From assembly GCA_964372465.1 (NCBI GenBank), contig CAYJRA010000019.1, positions 1-15,251 of the forward strand: a DNA stretch of 15,251 bases, in the 5' to 3' direction. Positions 6,285 to 12,897 of this stretch are shown here, in pieces. This DNA is from JAGVVZ01 sp964372465 (lineage in GTDB: Archaea; Aenigmatarchaeota; Aenigmatarchaeia; CG10238-14). The notes below the pieces were generated by a model that searched no databases, was not told where the DNA came from, and worked only from the letters and a program-made list of their open reading frames with translations. Every line of letters starts with the position of its first letter. Within the stretch, counting starts at the first letter, position 1. A program made the translations under genes and the position numbers.

Positions 6285-6882
6285 TCTTATCCGTATTGTT
6301 TATTTCTATATAATAATATTTCCCGCATCTTATACCAAGCCTCGTAGTGGATGGTCCTTTCCAGTCTCTTAGAATTTCAGAATATTTTCTTTTCTTATTC
6401 CCGACTGGTATGTTTTCATCATACAATTTTTTAGGCACAGCCGAGTCATAAACATAAAACTCCTGTTTTATATCATCATAGCCCCACAAAGTGATCCAAT
6501 GCCCGATTATCTGTGCTTTCAACGGGTTGTATTTGCCTGTTTTTGTATACCCATTTCCTATCAGTAGCATAACAGGAGTATTTCTGGATAGAAGCATTTT
6601 CAAAAGAGTGAGCTTCTCCTCATCTGATAAATTCTTGGCATTTTTACCAGTTGCGCTAAATCCATGCGATCGTAGAATATTGACGTAATATGATTTTGAA
6701 AAGCCGGTTCCTATGATCTTGCTTATCCTGTTTGTATGGTATTCTTTTGGATGATTTTTAATATCCTTCCCGAAAGCACTTAATATACCCTTTACAGAAT
6801 ATGCGCCACAGTGGCTAAATCCCTGTTTTAAATATTCTTTTGGATGCATTGTTAATACAAATTTTTGCGGAAATAACTTCAT
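6277..6882 (-). CDS. Putative papain-fold (C39-like) cysteine peptidase
   Basis: This 201-aa protein looks like a papain-like cysteine peptidase. From ATG at 6882, Q20 and C25 lie in QGFSHCGAYSVKGI, H128 in GHWITLWGYD, and D146 in FYVYDSA. Oxyanion Gln, Cys, His and Asp come in the order and spacing of the C39/papain fold. No signal peptide or membrane helix is visible, so it probably acts in the cytoplasm. ATG 6882 is preferred to TTG 6897: GGAGAAGGA ends 4 bases before it, and it clears the upstream stop by one base. The neighbours are a DUF5680-like gene and Pop5; the substrate is unknown. A transglutaminase-like or amide-hydrolase role would use the same residues. Confidence 0.6.
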   Translation of the reverse strand: MKLFPQKFVLTMHPKEYLKQGFSHCGAYSVKGILSAFGKDIKNHPKEYHTNRISKIIGTGFSKSYYVNILRSHGFSATGKNAKNLSDEEKLTLLKMLLSRNTPVMLLIGNGYTKTGKYNPLKAQIIGHWITLWGYDDIKQEFYVYDSAVPKKLYDENIPVGNKKRKYSEILRDWKGPSTTRLGIRCGKYYYIEINNTDKNE

Positions 6883-6883
6883 T

Positions 6884-7345
6884 TTATCCTTCTCCAATTA
6901 AACCACCATGATAATAAAATGTAAATATGACTTTGTTATTCTTTTTTATCTGCTCTTCTCCATGCAGTTCTTCTATATCACCTCTGCCATTACAAATATA
7001 ATAATATCCGCCTTCGCTCCATTCGACAGTCTCCCATAATCTTGTTCTATCCCACAAAGCAATTAGCGCCTTTTTCAATACTTTATCCGCTTCCTCTTCG
7101 GTTATATTTTTGAAATTCCCATAATATGATGCACCGAAAGCAGGCTTTCCATTTAAATGAACCATATCCATGCCAAAAAATATGCCGTTGCCGATATAAT
7201 AAATATCTCTATAAAACCACTTTCCTTCAGAAAACTCTAGTTGTACCGAGTCATTAAATTTGGATTCAACCTTACCGCCACTTCCAGCATAAGTTTTAGT
7301 CCTCGCTTTCAACAAAAAATTCAGAAGTTCATTTTTATCTATCAT
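6884..7345 (-). CDS. DUF5680-like protein
   Basis: This 153-aa soluble protein of unknown function resembles the DUF5680 family from memory: an N-terminal FLLKARTKTYAGSGGKVES, aromatic segments GKWFYRDIYYIGNGIFFGMD and GASYYGNFKNI, then YYYICNGRGDIEELHGEE and a final YYHGGLIGEG. The many Tyr, Phe and Gly in short beta-like runs suggest a compact sheet or ligand pocket. Its start overlaps the upstream Nudix stop (ATGA) and its last codons contain the ribosome site of the peptidase gene, so the three are translationally linked. In bacteria such domains often appear alone or with HTH regulators; no DNA-binding motif is seen here. Confidence 0.65.
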   Translation of the reverse strand: MIDKNELLNFLLKARTKTYAGSGGKVESKFNDSVQLEFSEGKWFYRDIYYIGNGIFFGMDMVHLNGKPAFGASYYGNFKNITEEEADKVLKKALIALWDRTRLWETVEWSEGGYYYICNGRGDIEELHGEEQIKKNNKVIFTFYYHGGLIGEG

Positions 7346-7737
7346 TTCAGCGCCCCCATTTGAATTAATTTTGAAATAACATGCTTTTCTAATATCGAAC
7401 CATATTTAAATCCTTTATCTTTATAATCCTTTCCTATCCAAACAACTTCTTCTATTTCTGATTGTGGTTTTATTTCGCCGAAAATATCTGCAAAATAAAC
7501 ATGCATTTCTATTTTATTTTCTTTTAATATAGCATCGTCTTCTATAAAAGTTCCGAAGAAATCAGAAATTTTTGATTTTACACCCAACTCTTCTTTCAGT
7601 TCTCTTTCAATTGTTTGCTCATGAGTTTCACTCCCTTCCGGTTTACCACCGGGCATAATATAAACATCGGTTCCTTGTTTTCTGACTGCCAGAATTTTAT
7701 TATTTTTTAAGATTATTGCACCTATTTTGATTTTCAT
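7342..7737 (-). CDS. Nudix hydrolase
   Basis: This 131-aa enzyme hydrolyses a nucleoside diphosphate linked to another group (substrate unknown). The Nudix box is perfect: G31, E37, then R45-E46-L47-x-E49-E50-x-G52-V53. The N-terminal strand KIGAIILKNNKILAVRKQG and PGG just before the box are standard. GGTAG lies about seven bases before the ATG at 7737, so this start is well supported. A second, clearly related Nudix gene lies at 9524-9928; both share a Gly-x-Asp before the box and EQT within it. The stop overlaps the next start by ATGA. Confidence 0.9.
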   Translation of the reverse strand: MKIKIGAIILKNNKILAVRKQGTDVYIMPGGKPEGSETHEQTIERELKEELGVKSKISDFFGTFIEDDAILKENKIEMHVYFADIFGEIKPQSEIEEVVWIGKDYKDKGFKYGSILEKHVISKLIQMGALK

Positions 7738-7764
7738 AATTTTTCTACCTAGTTTTGGCAGATT

Positions 7765-7959
7765 CTAAAAAGTTCTTATCCTTTTCAATCTCATTAATTC
7801 CTCTTCCGTTTCAACCTTTATAAATATTGGTCCTGTATACCCACAATTTTTACATTCATATTTCGGCATTATCCAATCACCAAGAACCTTTTTTATCAGA
7901 GCATGAGAACACGCAGGACAGGCATATAATGGTATCTTTAATTTTTTCACTTTAACCAT
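7765..7959 (-). CDS. Small zinc-ribbon protein
   Basis: This 64-aa protein carries two knuckles, C14-P-A-C17 and C36-K-N-C39-G-Y, 18 residues apart, a typical treble-strand zinc ribbon. A basic N-terminus (MVKVKKLKIP) and a basic tail (LMRLKRIRTF) would suit binding to RNA or DNA or to a protein partner. It overlaps the end of the hydrolase gene by 13 bases, so it is probably translated from the same mRNA. I do not recognise the family; ribosome or polymerase associated ribbons of this size are common in archaea. Confidence 0.7.
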   Translation of the reverse strand: MVKVKKLKIPLYACPACSHALIKKVLGDWIMPKYECKNCGYTGPIFIKVETEEELMRLKRIRTF

Positions 7960-8726
7960 CTATTGAACCAATTAACTGTCAATTCAATTGCCTTTTTTCG
8001 TTCCCACGTCTTATGAAATCCGTGCTCTGCATTTTCAATTGTTTCAAATTTCGATAAGCCTTTCAATAAAAAAGAAAATCTCAGTACCTTCTGGTATGAA
8101 ACATAGCTATCTTTATTCCCATGGACAATCAATGTTGGGCATTTTATTTTTTCAAAATACTGCCACGGTCGCACTCTTTTCATTTCATCGAAAAGTTTTT
8201 TTCCCACTCTGAATTTTTTTTCCAAATCGAAATAGCCCTGTGTTTCTAACAGTTTAAAATTTTCGGGTGTAAAATTTCTTACCGTCCACGGCAGTCTGGG
8301 ATTGAAAACTTCATTGTAATCAACTAAAGGATTCCATAAGGCAAAGCAATTAACTGAGTTTGGATTTTTACCAACAAAAATAGACGACGTTCCTCCACCA
8401 AAACTCGCGCCCAATAATCCCAATCTAGTAAAACCAGCATTTCTCATAAAATCAACTGACGTCGCCAAGTCTTCCAATTCGGTTGTTATTGTAAAATCTT
8501 TCGATTTCAAATCGCTTTCCCCATGTCCTCTGAAATCAAACCTTAATATAGTATGTCCTTGTTTTGATAATTCTTTAGCCAAGTCTATGAAGATCCCATC
8601 CTCATTTTTATCCACTGTAATACCATGAGCTAATATTATTCCTGAATCGGTTTTTCTTTCTGGAGAATGTAAAACAGCAACTATTTTTTGTTCTTTTACT
8701 CTATAGGATATTTTAACTTCTGGCAT
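7947..8726 (-). CDS. Alpha/beta hydrolase (S33/esterase type)
   Basis: This soluble 259-aa alpha/beta-hydrolase fold enzyme is related to serine aminopeptidases, feruloyl esterases and prolyl-oligopeptidase lids. It shows the oxyanion motif ILAHGI, the fold mark RFDFRGHGESD, nucleophile Ser108 in GASFGG, Asp206 in HGNKDSYV and His235 in NAEHGF (numbering from ATG 8726), so the triad is complete. ATG 8726 (MPEVKISYRV) is preferred to TTG 8741: a TATA-like run at about 8754-8763 would place transcription start near 8730, after the TTG. The gene is inserted between Rpp30 and the other accessory genes, and its substrate cannot be predicted. Confidence 0.85.
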   Translation of the reverse strand: MPEVKISYRVKEQKIVAVLHSPERKTDSGIILAHGITVDKNEDGIFIDLAKELSKQGHTILRFDFRGHGESDLKSKDFTITTELEDLATSVDFMRNAGFTRLGLLGASFGGGTSSIFVGKNPNSVNCFALWNPLVDYNEVFNPRLPWTVRNFTPENFKLLETQGYFDLEKKFRVGKKLFDEMKRVRPWQYFEKIKCPTLIVHGNKDSYVSYQKVLRFSFLLKGLSKFETIENAEHGFHKTWERKKAIELTVNWFNRWLK

Positions 8727-8764
8727 ATCATCAATTCTCAATTAGTGAATTAATAATATATATT

Positions 8765-9478
8765 TCAAATTTCTTTGACACCGGGTATGACCCATTTTTC
8801 CGATTGTCTTTCTTTAATCATTTTAATAATGTTTGACGGAATTTCTGTCATACATTTTTTCGCTTCATTCAATTCCAACCCACATAAAGATCCCAATGAC
8901 TGTAAAACTAAAGGATCCTTCAACTGAAACTGACTTATTGCTCCGGAACAAATTATAACAGGTGTTTTGTATTTCTTGCAAAGCATTATATTATTTGAAA
9001 TGTTATGAAGGATGTGTGATCTGGTTGCTTTTGATGCGATTAATGTTTCTCTGAAATTAATTTCTATGGCTACGTTGTTTTTCGCAGCTAACTTAATCAT
9101 GATGTGGTTTAATCCTGAATCCTTTCTTCCTAGTTCAGGATGAGTTAAAATATCAACCTCAGGTGTTTCAACAGCCTTTCTATTTAATTCTATATCATAA
9201 CCTCTAGCCAATAAGACGTCAAACTCCCTTCTAATTCTTGCCAGTTTGTTTAACTCGTTGATGTTTCTAGCTTCTATTCCAAGAAATATTTCCAATTTGG
9301 TCTGTGTTGACACGTCTTTGATTTTCTGGTTCAGTTTTTCCAAATGTTCTTTGCCTTTGTGATATGTTATATAGCATATGCCTTTGAAGCCGAGAATTTT
9401 TGCTCTATTCGCCAATTCCTCTAAAGTGCTTTCTCCTCCAGAAAAAGCGCTGTGGACATGAAAATCATAATATAACAT
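8765..9478 (-). CDS. rnp3: RNase P protein component 3 (Rpp30, PHP fold)
   Basis: Rpp30 (Rnp3) is the TIM-barrel, PHP-like partner of Pop5 in archaeal RNase P. At 237 aa the length is normal. It begins YYDFHVHSAFSGGEST, then has the strand pattern GFKGICYITYH, IFLGIEARN, VDILTHPELG, and the family hallmark AKKNNVAIEINFRE, followed by KKYKTPVIICSGA and an LKDPLVLQSLGSLCGL helix. The gene would lie next to Pop5 in the ancestral superoperon; here five accessory genes separate them. ATG at 9478 has no Shine-Dalgarno; a TATA-like run at 9503-9510 might give a leaderless start. Confidence 0.88.
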   Translation of the reverse strand: MLYYDFHVHSAFSGGESTLEELANRAKILGFKGICYITYHKGKEHLEKLNQKIKDVSTQTKLEIFLGIEARNINELNKLARIRREFDVLLARGYDIELNRKAVETPEVDILTHPELGRKDSGLNHIMIKLAAKNNVAIEINFRETLIASKATRSHILHNISNNIMLCKKYKTPVIICSGAISQFQLKDPLVLQSLGSLCGLELNEAKKCMTEIPSNIIKMIKERQSEKWVIPGVKEI

Positions 9479-9523
9479 AATATAAGAAATGTTAAGAAGA
9501 GTATTAAAAAAGAATGTTCTATA

Positions 9524-9928
9524 TCACCATTTCAGTAGACCTTCTTTTATACAAAAAGGAATGATTTGTTCTTCTATAGATGTGGGAAGTTTTATTCCGA
9601 TTTCTCTATAGTTTTGTGGAACAAACATATATTCTTCTAATTCGGGATCATCTAGTTTAATTTTTCCATGTAATTTGACCAGGTAAGCAGATAATTTAAC
9701 CATTGTTTCATCATGAGCCGCTTTGGCTTTAAAGTCACCCAGTTTTTTTATAATTTCTCCATGACAACATATTTCTTCTCTAATCTCTCTCATCAAAGTT
9801 TGTTCTTCCGATTCTCCTCTTTCCGGTCTTCCTCCAAGACTAGTCAAAATATCCATCCCTTTCTTTTTAACCATTAAAAATTTGTTATCCTTTATTACGA
9901 CAGCTGCTGTTTTATGAATTTCTTTCAT
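9524..9928 (-). CDS. Nudix hydrolase with altered box
   Basis: This 134-aa Nudix-fold protein starts MKEIHKTAAVVIKDNKFLMV. Its box runs G33, E39, R47-E48-I49-x-E51-E52-x-C54-C55, so the metal-binding Glu residues are all kept, but the late Gly is replaced by Cys. ATG at 9928 is preferred over an upstream in-frame start inside the HD gene, because GAGTGAGG lies eight bases before it. The protein is closest in the window to the 7342-7737 Nudix enzyme and is probably its paralogue. It follows the HD gene by ten bases and probably shares its mRNA. The substrate is unknown. Confidence 0.88.
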   Translation of the reverse strand: MKEIHKTAAVVIKDNKFLMVKKKGMDILTSLGGRPERGESEEQTLMREIREEICCHGEIIKKLGDFKAKAAHDETMVKLSAYLVKLHGKIKLDDPELEEYMFVPQNYREIGIKLPTSIEEQIIPFCIKEGLLKW

Positions 9929-9938
9929 TAGTAAAGCC

Positions 9939-10529
9939 TCACTCAGAATCTGCAAGCATTTTTTCTTTTTTTGCCAATTCAAAAAATTCTTTCCACATGT
10001 TTTTTAGAAAATCATCTTCGATTAATGGATACACTTTTTCTTCCATCATCTTCGGCGTCACATTCATTTCTCTCCATCCAATACCTTTTGAAGAAATATG
10101 TTGGCCCACCGCCTGTAATCTGTCTATGGATTTGGCAATTTTTGCTTCATTGTTTTTGCATTCTTCAAATTCATGCCACAAATTTGTGAACTCTTTTTTA
10201 AAATCATCTGGTAGCTTATTAAATAATTTTTTAGCTGCTTCCTCTTCTCTTCCTTGCTTATCTTCTCTCGCTTTATGATCCCAAAAGTTTGTATCGCCCG
10301 CATAAACTTCAACCAAATCATGCACCAAAATCATCTTCAAAGTTTTCAATAAATCTATTTTAAGATCAAACTTTTTTTCGAGAAGTATGGCATACATACA
10401 CATATGCCAGACATGTTCTGGTGTTGATTCTTTTTCCACTTTATCAGATAAAGGTATAACCCTCTTTACTAGTTTCAATTTTTCAATTTCTAAAAGAAAA
10501 TCAATTATTTTTTTAGTTTCAAAATCCAT
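9939..10529 (-). CDS. HD-domain hydrolase, YfbR/HDDC2-like 5'-nucleotidase
   Basis: This 196-aa HD protein has H39 in STPEHVWHMCMYA, H70-D71 with E74 and D79 in LVHDLVEVYAGDT, and D136 in KSIDRLQA. These match the metal and phosphate ligands of E. coli YfbR (5'-deoxynucleotidase), including the Glu and Asp that set this group apart from signalling HD proteins. The expected reaction is removal of 5'-phosphate from deoxynucleoside monophosphates. It lies right after eL15 and before a Nudix gene, so it may form part of a small nucleotide-handling set. A weak TATA-like run at 10547-10556 could drive it alone. Confidence 0.85.
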   Translation of the reverse strand: MDFETKKIIDFLLEIEKLKLVKRVIPLSDKVEKESTPEHVWHMCMYAILLEKKFDLKIDLLKTLKMILVHDLVEVYAGDTNFWDHKAREDKQGREEEAAKKLFNKLPDDFKKEFTNLWHEFEECKNNEAKIAKSIDRLQAVGQHISSKGIGWREMNVTPKMMEEKVYPLIEDDFLKNMWKEFFELAKKEKMLADSE

Positions 10530-10564
10530 GATAATATCTTACAGTCAAATTATTAAAAAACAGC

Positions 10565-11086
10565 TTATCTTCTGCTTTTTTTAGCCGCTGGTGTTAATCC
10601 TCTAAAAGCTCGTCCTGTATGTTTAGGATTGGTTACCCAATTCAAATTTTTGTCACTTTTTATAGAAGGGCTATTTGGATCCACCATTATTACTTCAAAC
10701 CATCTGTATCTACCATCTTCTCCGATCATATATGAATTCAAAACTTCCAAGTTCGTATATTTTCTTGCAACTCTCTGTTCTGCCACGGCCTGTAAAGATT
10801 GTTTCGTAGTGTATCTTAACAGACCTGCTTTCGATGGTTTTCTTCCTTTCCTGCCATATTTTGGTCTATCTCTACCACCTCTTAACAATCTAACTCTTAC
10901 AACTACGAAACCTTGTTTGGCTTTATAACCGAGAGATCTAGCCCTATCTAATCTTGTAGGATTATCCAATCTAAGAAACCTAGGCTCTCTTCTCCATTGT
11001 ATCAGTCTTTCCCTGTTTTGTTCTTTCATCATGCTTCTGGATTTTCTCCAATTTATTTTCAAATGTTGATACAAACCTTTTGTCAT
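10565..11086 (-). CDS. rpl15e: Large-subunit ribosomal protein eL15, short form
   Basis: This protein of the 50S subunit begins MTKGLYQHLKINWRKSR and contains the diagnostic stretches WRREPRFLRLDNPTRLDRAR, LGYKAKQGFVVVRVR, RRGGRD-type GGRDRPKYGRKGRKPS, ARKYTNLEVLNSY and RAFRGLTPAAKKSRR. It is 173 aa, whereas many archaeal eL15 are about 190 and go on beyond FRGLT with a basic tail; here the protein stops ten residues after it. An open frame continues upstream to 11311 but crosses the divergent promoter, so ATG 11086 is the start; GGTG lies upstream. As first gene of the minus-strand cluster it holds its ancestral place before Rpp30. Confidence 0.94.
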   Translation of the reverse strand: MTKGLYQHLKINWRKSRSMMKEQNRERLIQWRREPRFLRLDNPTRLDRARSLGYKAKQGFVVVRVRLLRGGRDRPKYGRKGRKPSKAGLLRYTTKQSLQAVAEQRVARKYTNLEVLNSYMIGEDGRYRWFEVIMVDPNSPSIKSDKNLNWVTNPKHTGRAFRGLTPAAKKSRR

Positions 11087-11121
11087 AAAAACACCAAATA
11101 TATCTACAATAGTTAAAAAAG

Positions 11122-11137
11122 GTAGATTTAAATATAT
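11122..11137. promoter_or_regulatory. Shared TATA element of the eL15/MGMT divergent promoter
   Basis: The only strong TATA-like run in the 66-base gap is the near-symmetric AGATTTAAATATATTT. Read to the right it is about 22-26 nt before the MGMT ATG (11153), so that mRNA should be leaderless. Read to the left it would start eL15 near 11104, leaving a short leader with GGTG. One element may therefore serve both genes. Confidence 0.5.
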
Positions 11138-11152
11138 TTGTTGGATGATCGA

Positions 11153-11455
11153 ATGAGCTTTAATGAAAAGGTCTGGGAACTTTTGAAACAAATACCAGAA
11201 GGAAAAGTTACAACGTATGGTGAGATTGCCAGAAAACTTGATACAAAAGCATATCGTGCTGTTGGCAACGCTTGCAATAAAAACCCCTACCCGCCAATCG
11301 CAGCATGCCATCGCGTCGTTAATAGTAACGGAAAACTAGGAGGATTTGCTTCGGGTAAAAACAAAAAAACAAAAATGTTAAAAAAAGAAGGCGTAGAAGT
11401 TAAAAATGGCAAGATTATGAATTTTGAAAAAGTTCTGTATAAATTTGATATTTGA
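11153..11455 (+). CDS. MGMT-family O6-alkylguanine-DNA alkyltransferase domain protein
   Basis: This 100-aa protein is the C-terminal DNA-binding and transfer domain of the MGMT/Ogt family without the usual N-terminal domain. It has VTTYGEIARKL (helix-turn-helix entry), the arginine finger R35 in YRAVGNAC, and C52-H53-R54-V in IAACHRVV followed by GKLGGFASG. Cys52 is present, so it is not an alkyltransferase-like protein, which lacks this Cys. The usual Pro before Cys is Ala, which is uncommon. It would repair O6-alkylguanine by moving the alkyl group to Cys52 once. ATG 11153 is chosen over TTG 11138/11141 because of the TATA spacing. Confidence 0.88.
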   Translation: MSFNEKVWELLKQIPEGKVTTYGEIARKLDTKAYRAVGNACNKNPYPPIAACHRVVNSNGKLGGFASGKNKKTKMLKKEGVEVKNGKIMNFEKVLYKFDI

Positions 11456-11474
11456 TAGAAAGAAAATTTTAAAA

Positions 11475-11522
11475 TTTAAATACCTTAAAAACGATAATTA
11501 AAACATTAAAATTGTAGGTGAT
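11475..11522 (+). promoter_or_regulatory. Promoter and ribosome site for the small membrane protein
   Basis: TTTAAATA (11475-11482) would place transcription start near 11504. AGGTGAT (11516-11522) lies nine bases before ATG 11532. This is one of the clearest Shine-Dalgarno sites in the window and marks the ORF as translated. Confidence 0.55.
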
Positions 11523-11531
11523 ACAAAACAC

Positions 11532-11810
11532 ATGCATCCATTAGCAAAAGTTTTTATTGGTTTGGTTTTATTGGTACTGCCTTTGGCATTATATGCAAAA
11601 GAGTTCATGAAAGATGGAGTAAATGCATTTAATGGCACAGGAGCACTGGGGTCTCTTTGGCTAGTAATAAAGGGAACAGTACCACCATTCGTTGCTCTTA
11701 TTGGATTATTCATAGTTTGGTTAGAGCTTGATGAGTGGAGAATTGAAAAGGAATTAAAGGCCGAAGAAGAGAAAGAGAAGAAAAAAGAGAAGAAAAAGGA
11801 AAAAGAGTAA
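11532..11810 (+). CDS. Small two-helix membrane protein with Lys/Glu tail
   Basis: I do not recognise the family of this 92-aa protein. Two hydrophobic segments are clear, about residues 5-22 (FIGLVLLVLPLALYA) and 42-66 (VPPFVALIGLFIVWL). The loop between contains NGT, a possible sequon. From residue 70 the chain is almost only Lys and Glu to the end and should stay in the cytoplasm as a charged helix. A strong ribosome site supports expression. FEN1 starts 31 bases later and may share its mRNA, though this does not imply a shared role. The tail is coded by a purine-only run that shares 27 bases with FEN1. Confidence 0.7.
   Translation: MHPLAKVFIGLVLLVLPLALYAKEFMKDGVNAFNGTGALGSLWLVIKGTVPPFVALIGLFIVWLELDEWRIEKELKAEEEKEKKKEKKKEKE
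11767..11793 (+). repeat. 27-nt polypurine direct repeat, copy 1
   Basis: This run lies in the Lys/Glu tail of the membrane protein. It is identical over 27 bases to 12117-12143 inside FEN1, 350 bases downstream, but is read there in another frame. Confidence 0.85.
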
Positions 11811-11841
11811 TCTATTAATCTATCTCTCATAACATTTCATT

Positions 11842-12876
11842 ATGGGAGTACAGATTTCAAACATACTTCCAAAAAGAGAGATAGAACTCGAAGAATTGGC
11901 TAACAAGAGAATTGCGGTTGATTCTTTTAACACTATTTTTCAATTTCTTTCTATAATCAGAGATAGAGATACAGGTCAGCCATTGCGGGACAGTAAGGGC
12001 AGCATCACTTCTCATCTTTCCGGTTTGTTTTATAGAACATTGAAATGGCTGGAAGTCGGAATAAAGCCAATTTTTGTCTTTGACGGAGAATATCCAAAAT
12101 TTAAGAGAAATACTGTAAGAGAAAGAGAAGAAAAAAGAGAAGAGTCTCTGAAGAAATGGACTGAGGCAGTTAAAGAAGGAAGAAAGGAGGATGTTATTAC
12201 CTACGCGCAGGCATCTTCTAAGCTAACTAACGATATGATAGAGGAAAGCAAGCTGCTTCTGGATTGCTTGGGTGTGCCGTGGATACAGGCGCCAAGCGAA
12301 GGTGAGGCGCAAGCAGCATTTTTAGTTAAAAATGGTGAAGCATATGCTGTTGGTAGCCAAGATACGGATTCATTATTGTTTGGTTCATCCAGACTAGTTA
12401 GAAATCTATCCATAACAGGCAAAAGAAAATTACCAAGACAACAAAAATGGATTGAGGTCAAACCACTATTGATTGAACTTGAATCGTTGATGTCGGAATT
12501 GAACATTTCAAGAGAGCAATTGGTTGTATTGGGAATGCTGGTAGGAACAGATTACAATCCGGAGGGTGTCAAAGGAATAGGTCCAAAAAACGCCTTGAAG
12601 CTAGTAAATGAATATAAAACATTGGATAAAATACTGGAACAGGTTGAATGGACTGCTGATACGAATCCGTATAAAATTTATGATTTTTTCTTGAACCCAC
12701 CAGTTTCCAATGATTATAATATAGCGTGGAAAGAACCTGATAAAGAAAGATTAATTAAACTAATGTCGGATGAACATGATTTTGCTGAGGACAGAATAAC
12801 AAAATCTTTAGACAAATTATTAGAAATAAAAAAATCAGGAACCCAGACAGGCCTTTACAACTGGTTCAGAAAATAA
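11842..12876 (+). CDS. fen1: Flap endonuclease 1
   Basis: FEN1 removes 5' flaps at Okazaki fragment junctions and in base repair, using two metal ions. The 344-aa protein is full length. Metal ligands are all present: D27 (KRIAVDSFN), D81 (PIFVFDGEYP), E153 and E155 (APSEGEAQAA), D174 and D176 (SQDTDSLL) and D237 (LVGTDYN). The helical-arch region around residues 90-120 is rich in charge, and GVKGIGPKNALKL is the helix-hairpin-helix that binds duplex. The C-terminus is a canonical PCNA box, Q335-T-G-L-Y-N-W-F342. No strong promoter lies in the 31-base gap before it, so it is probably cotranscribed with the membrane protein gene. Confidence 0.96.
   Translation: MGVQISNILPKREIELEELANKRIAVDSFNTIFQFLSIIRDRDTGQPLRDSKGSITSHLSGLFYRTLKWLEVGIKPIFVFDGEYPKFKRNTVREREEKREESLKKWTEAVKEGRKEDVITYAQASSKLTNDMIEESKLLLDCLGVPWIQAPSEGEAQAAFLVKNGEAYAVGSQDTDSLLFGSSRLVRNLSITGKRKLPRQQKWIEVKPLLIELESLMSELNISREQLVVLGMLVGTDYNPEGVKGIGPKNALKLVNEYKTLDKILEQVEWTADTNPYKIYDFFLNPPVSNDYNIAWKEPDKERLIKLMSDEHDFAEDRITKSLDKLLEIKKSGTQTGLYNWFRK
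12117..12143 (+). repeat. 27-nt polypurine direct repeat, copy 2
   Basis: This partner of 11767-11793 codes for RERxEKRE residues in the helical arch of FEN1. The two copies are in different reading frames. Confidence 0.85.
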
Positions 12877-12897
12877 CAGATCTGAAATAATTTATAA

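Noticed and set aside
9929..9982. Longer start of the second Nudix protein (MNWQKKKKCLQ).
   Set aside because: It overlaps the HD gene by over 40 bases; ATG 9928 has a good ribosome site and fits the family N-terminus.
10124..10321. A 65-codon minus-strand frame within the HD gene.
   Set aside because: It is an alternate frame of the HD coding region with no motif and no ribosome site.
11087..11311. Upstream extension of the eL15 frame adding 75 residues.
   Set aside because: It is antisense to the MGMT gene, crosses the promoter gap and has no eL15 family counterpart.
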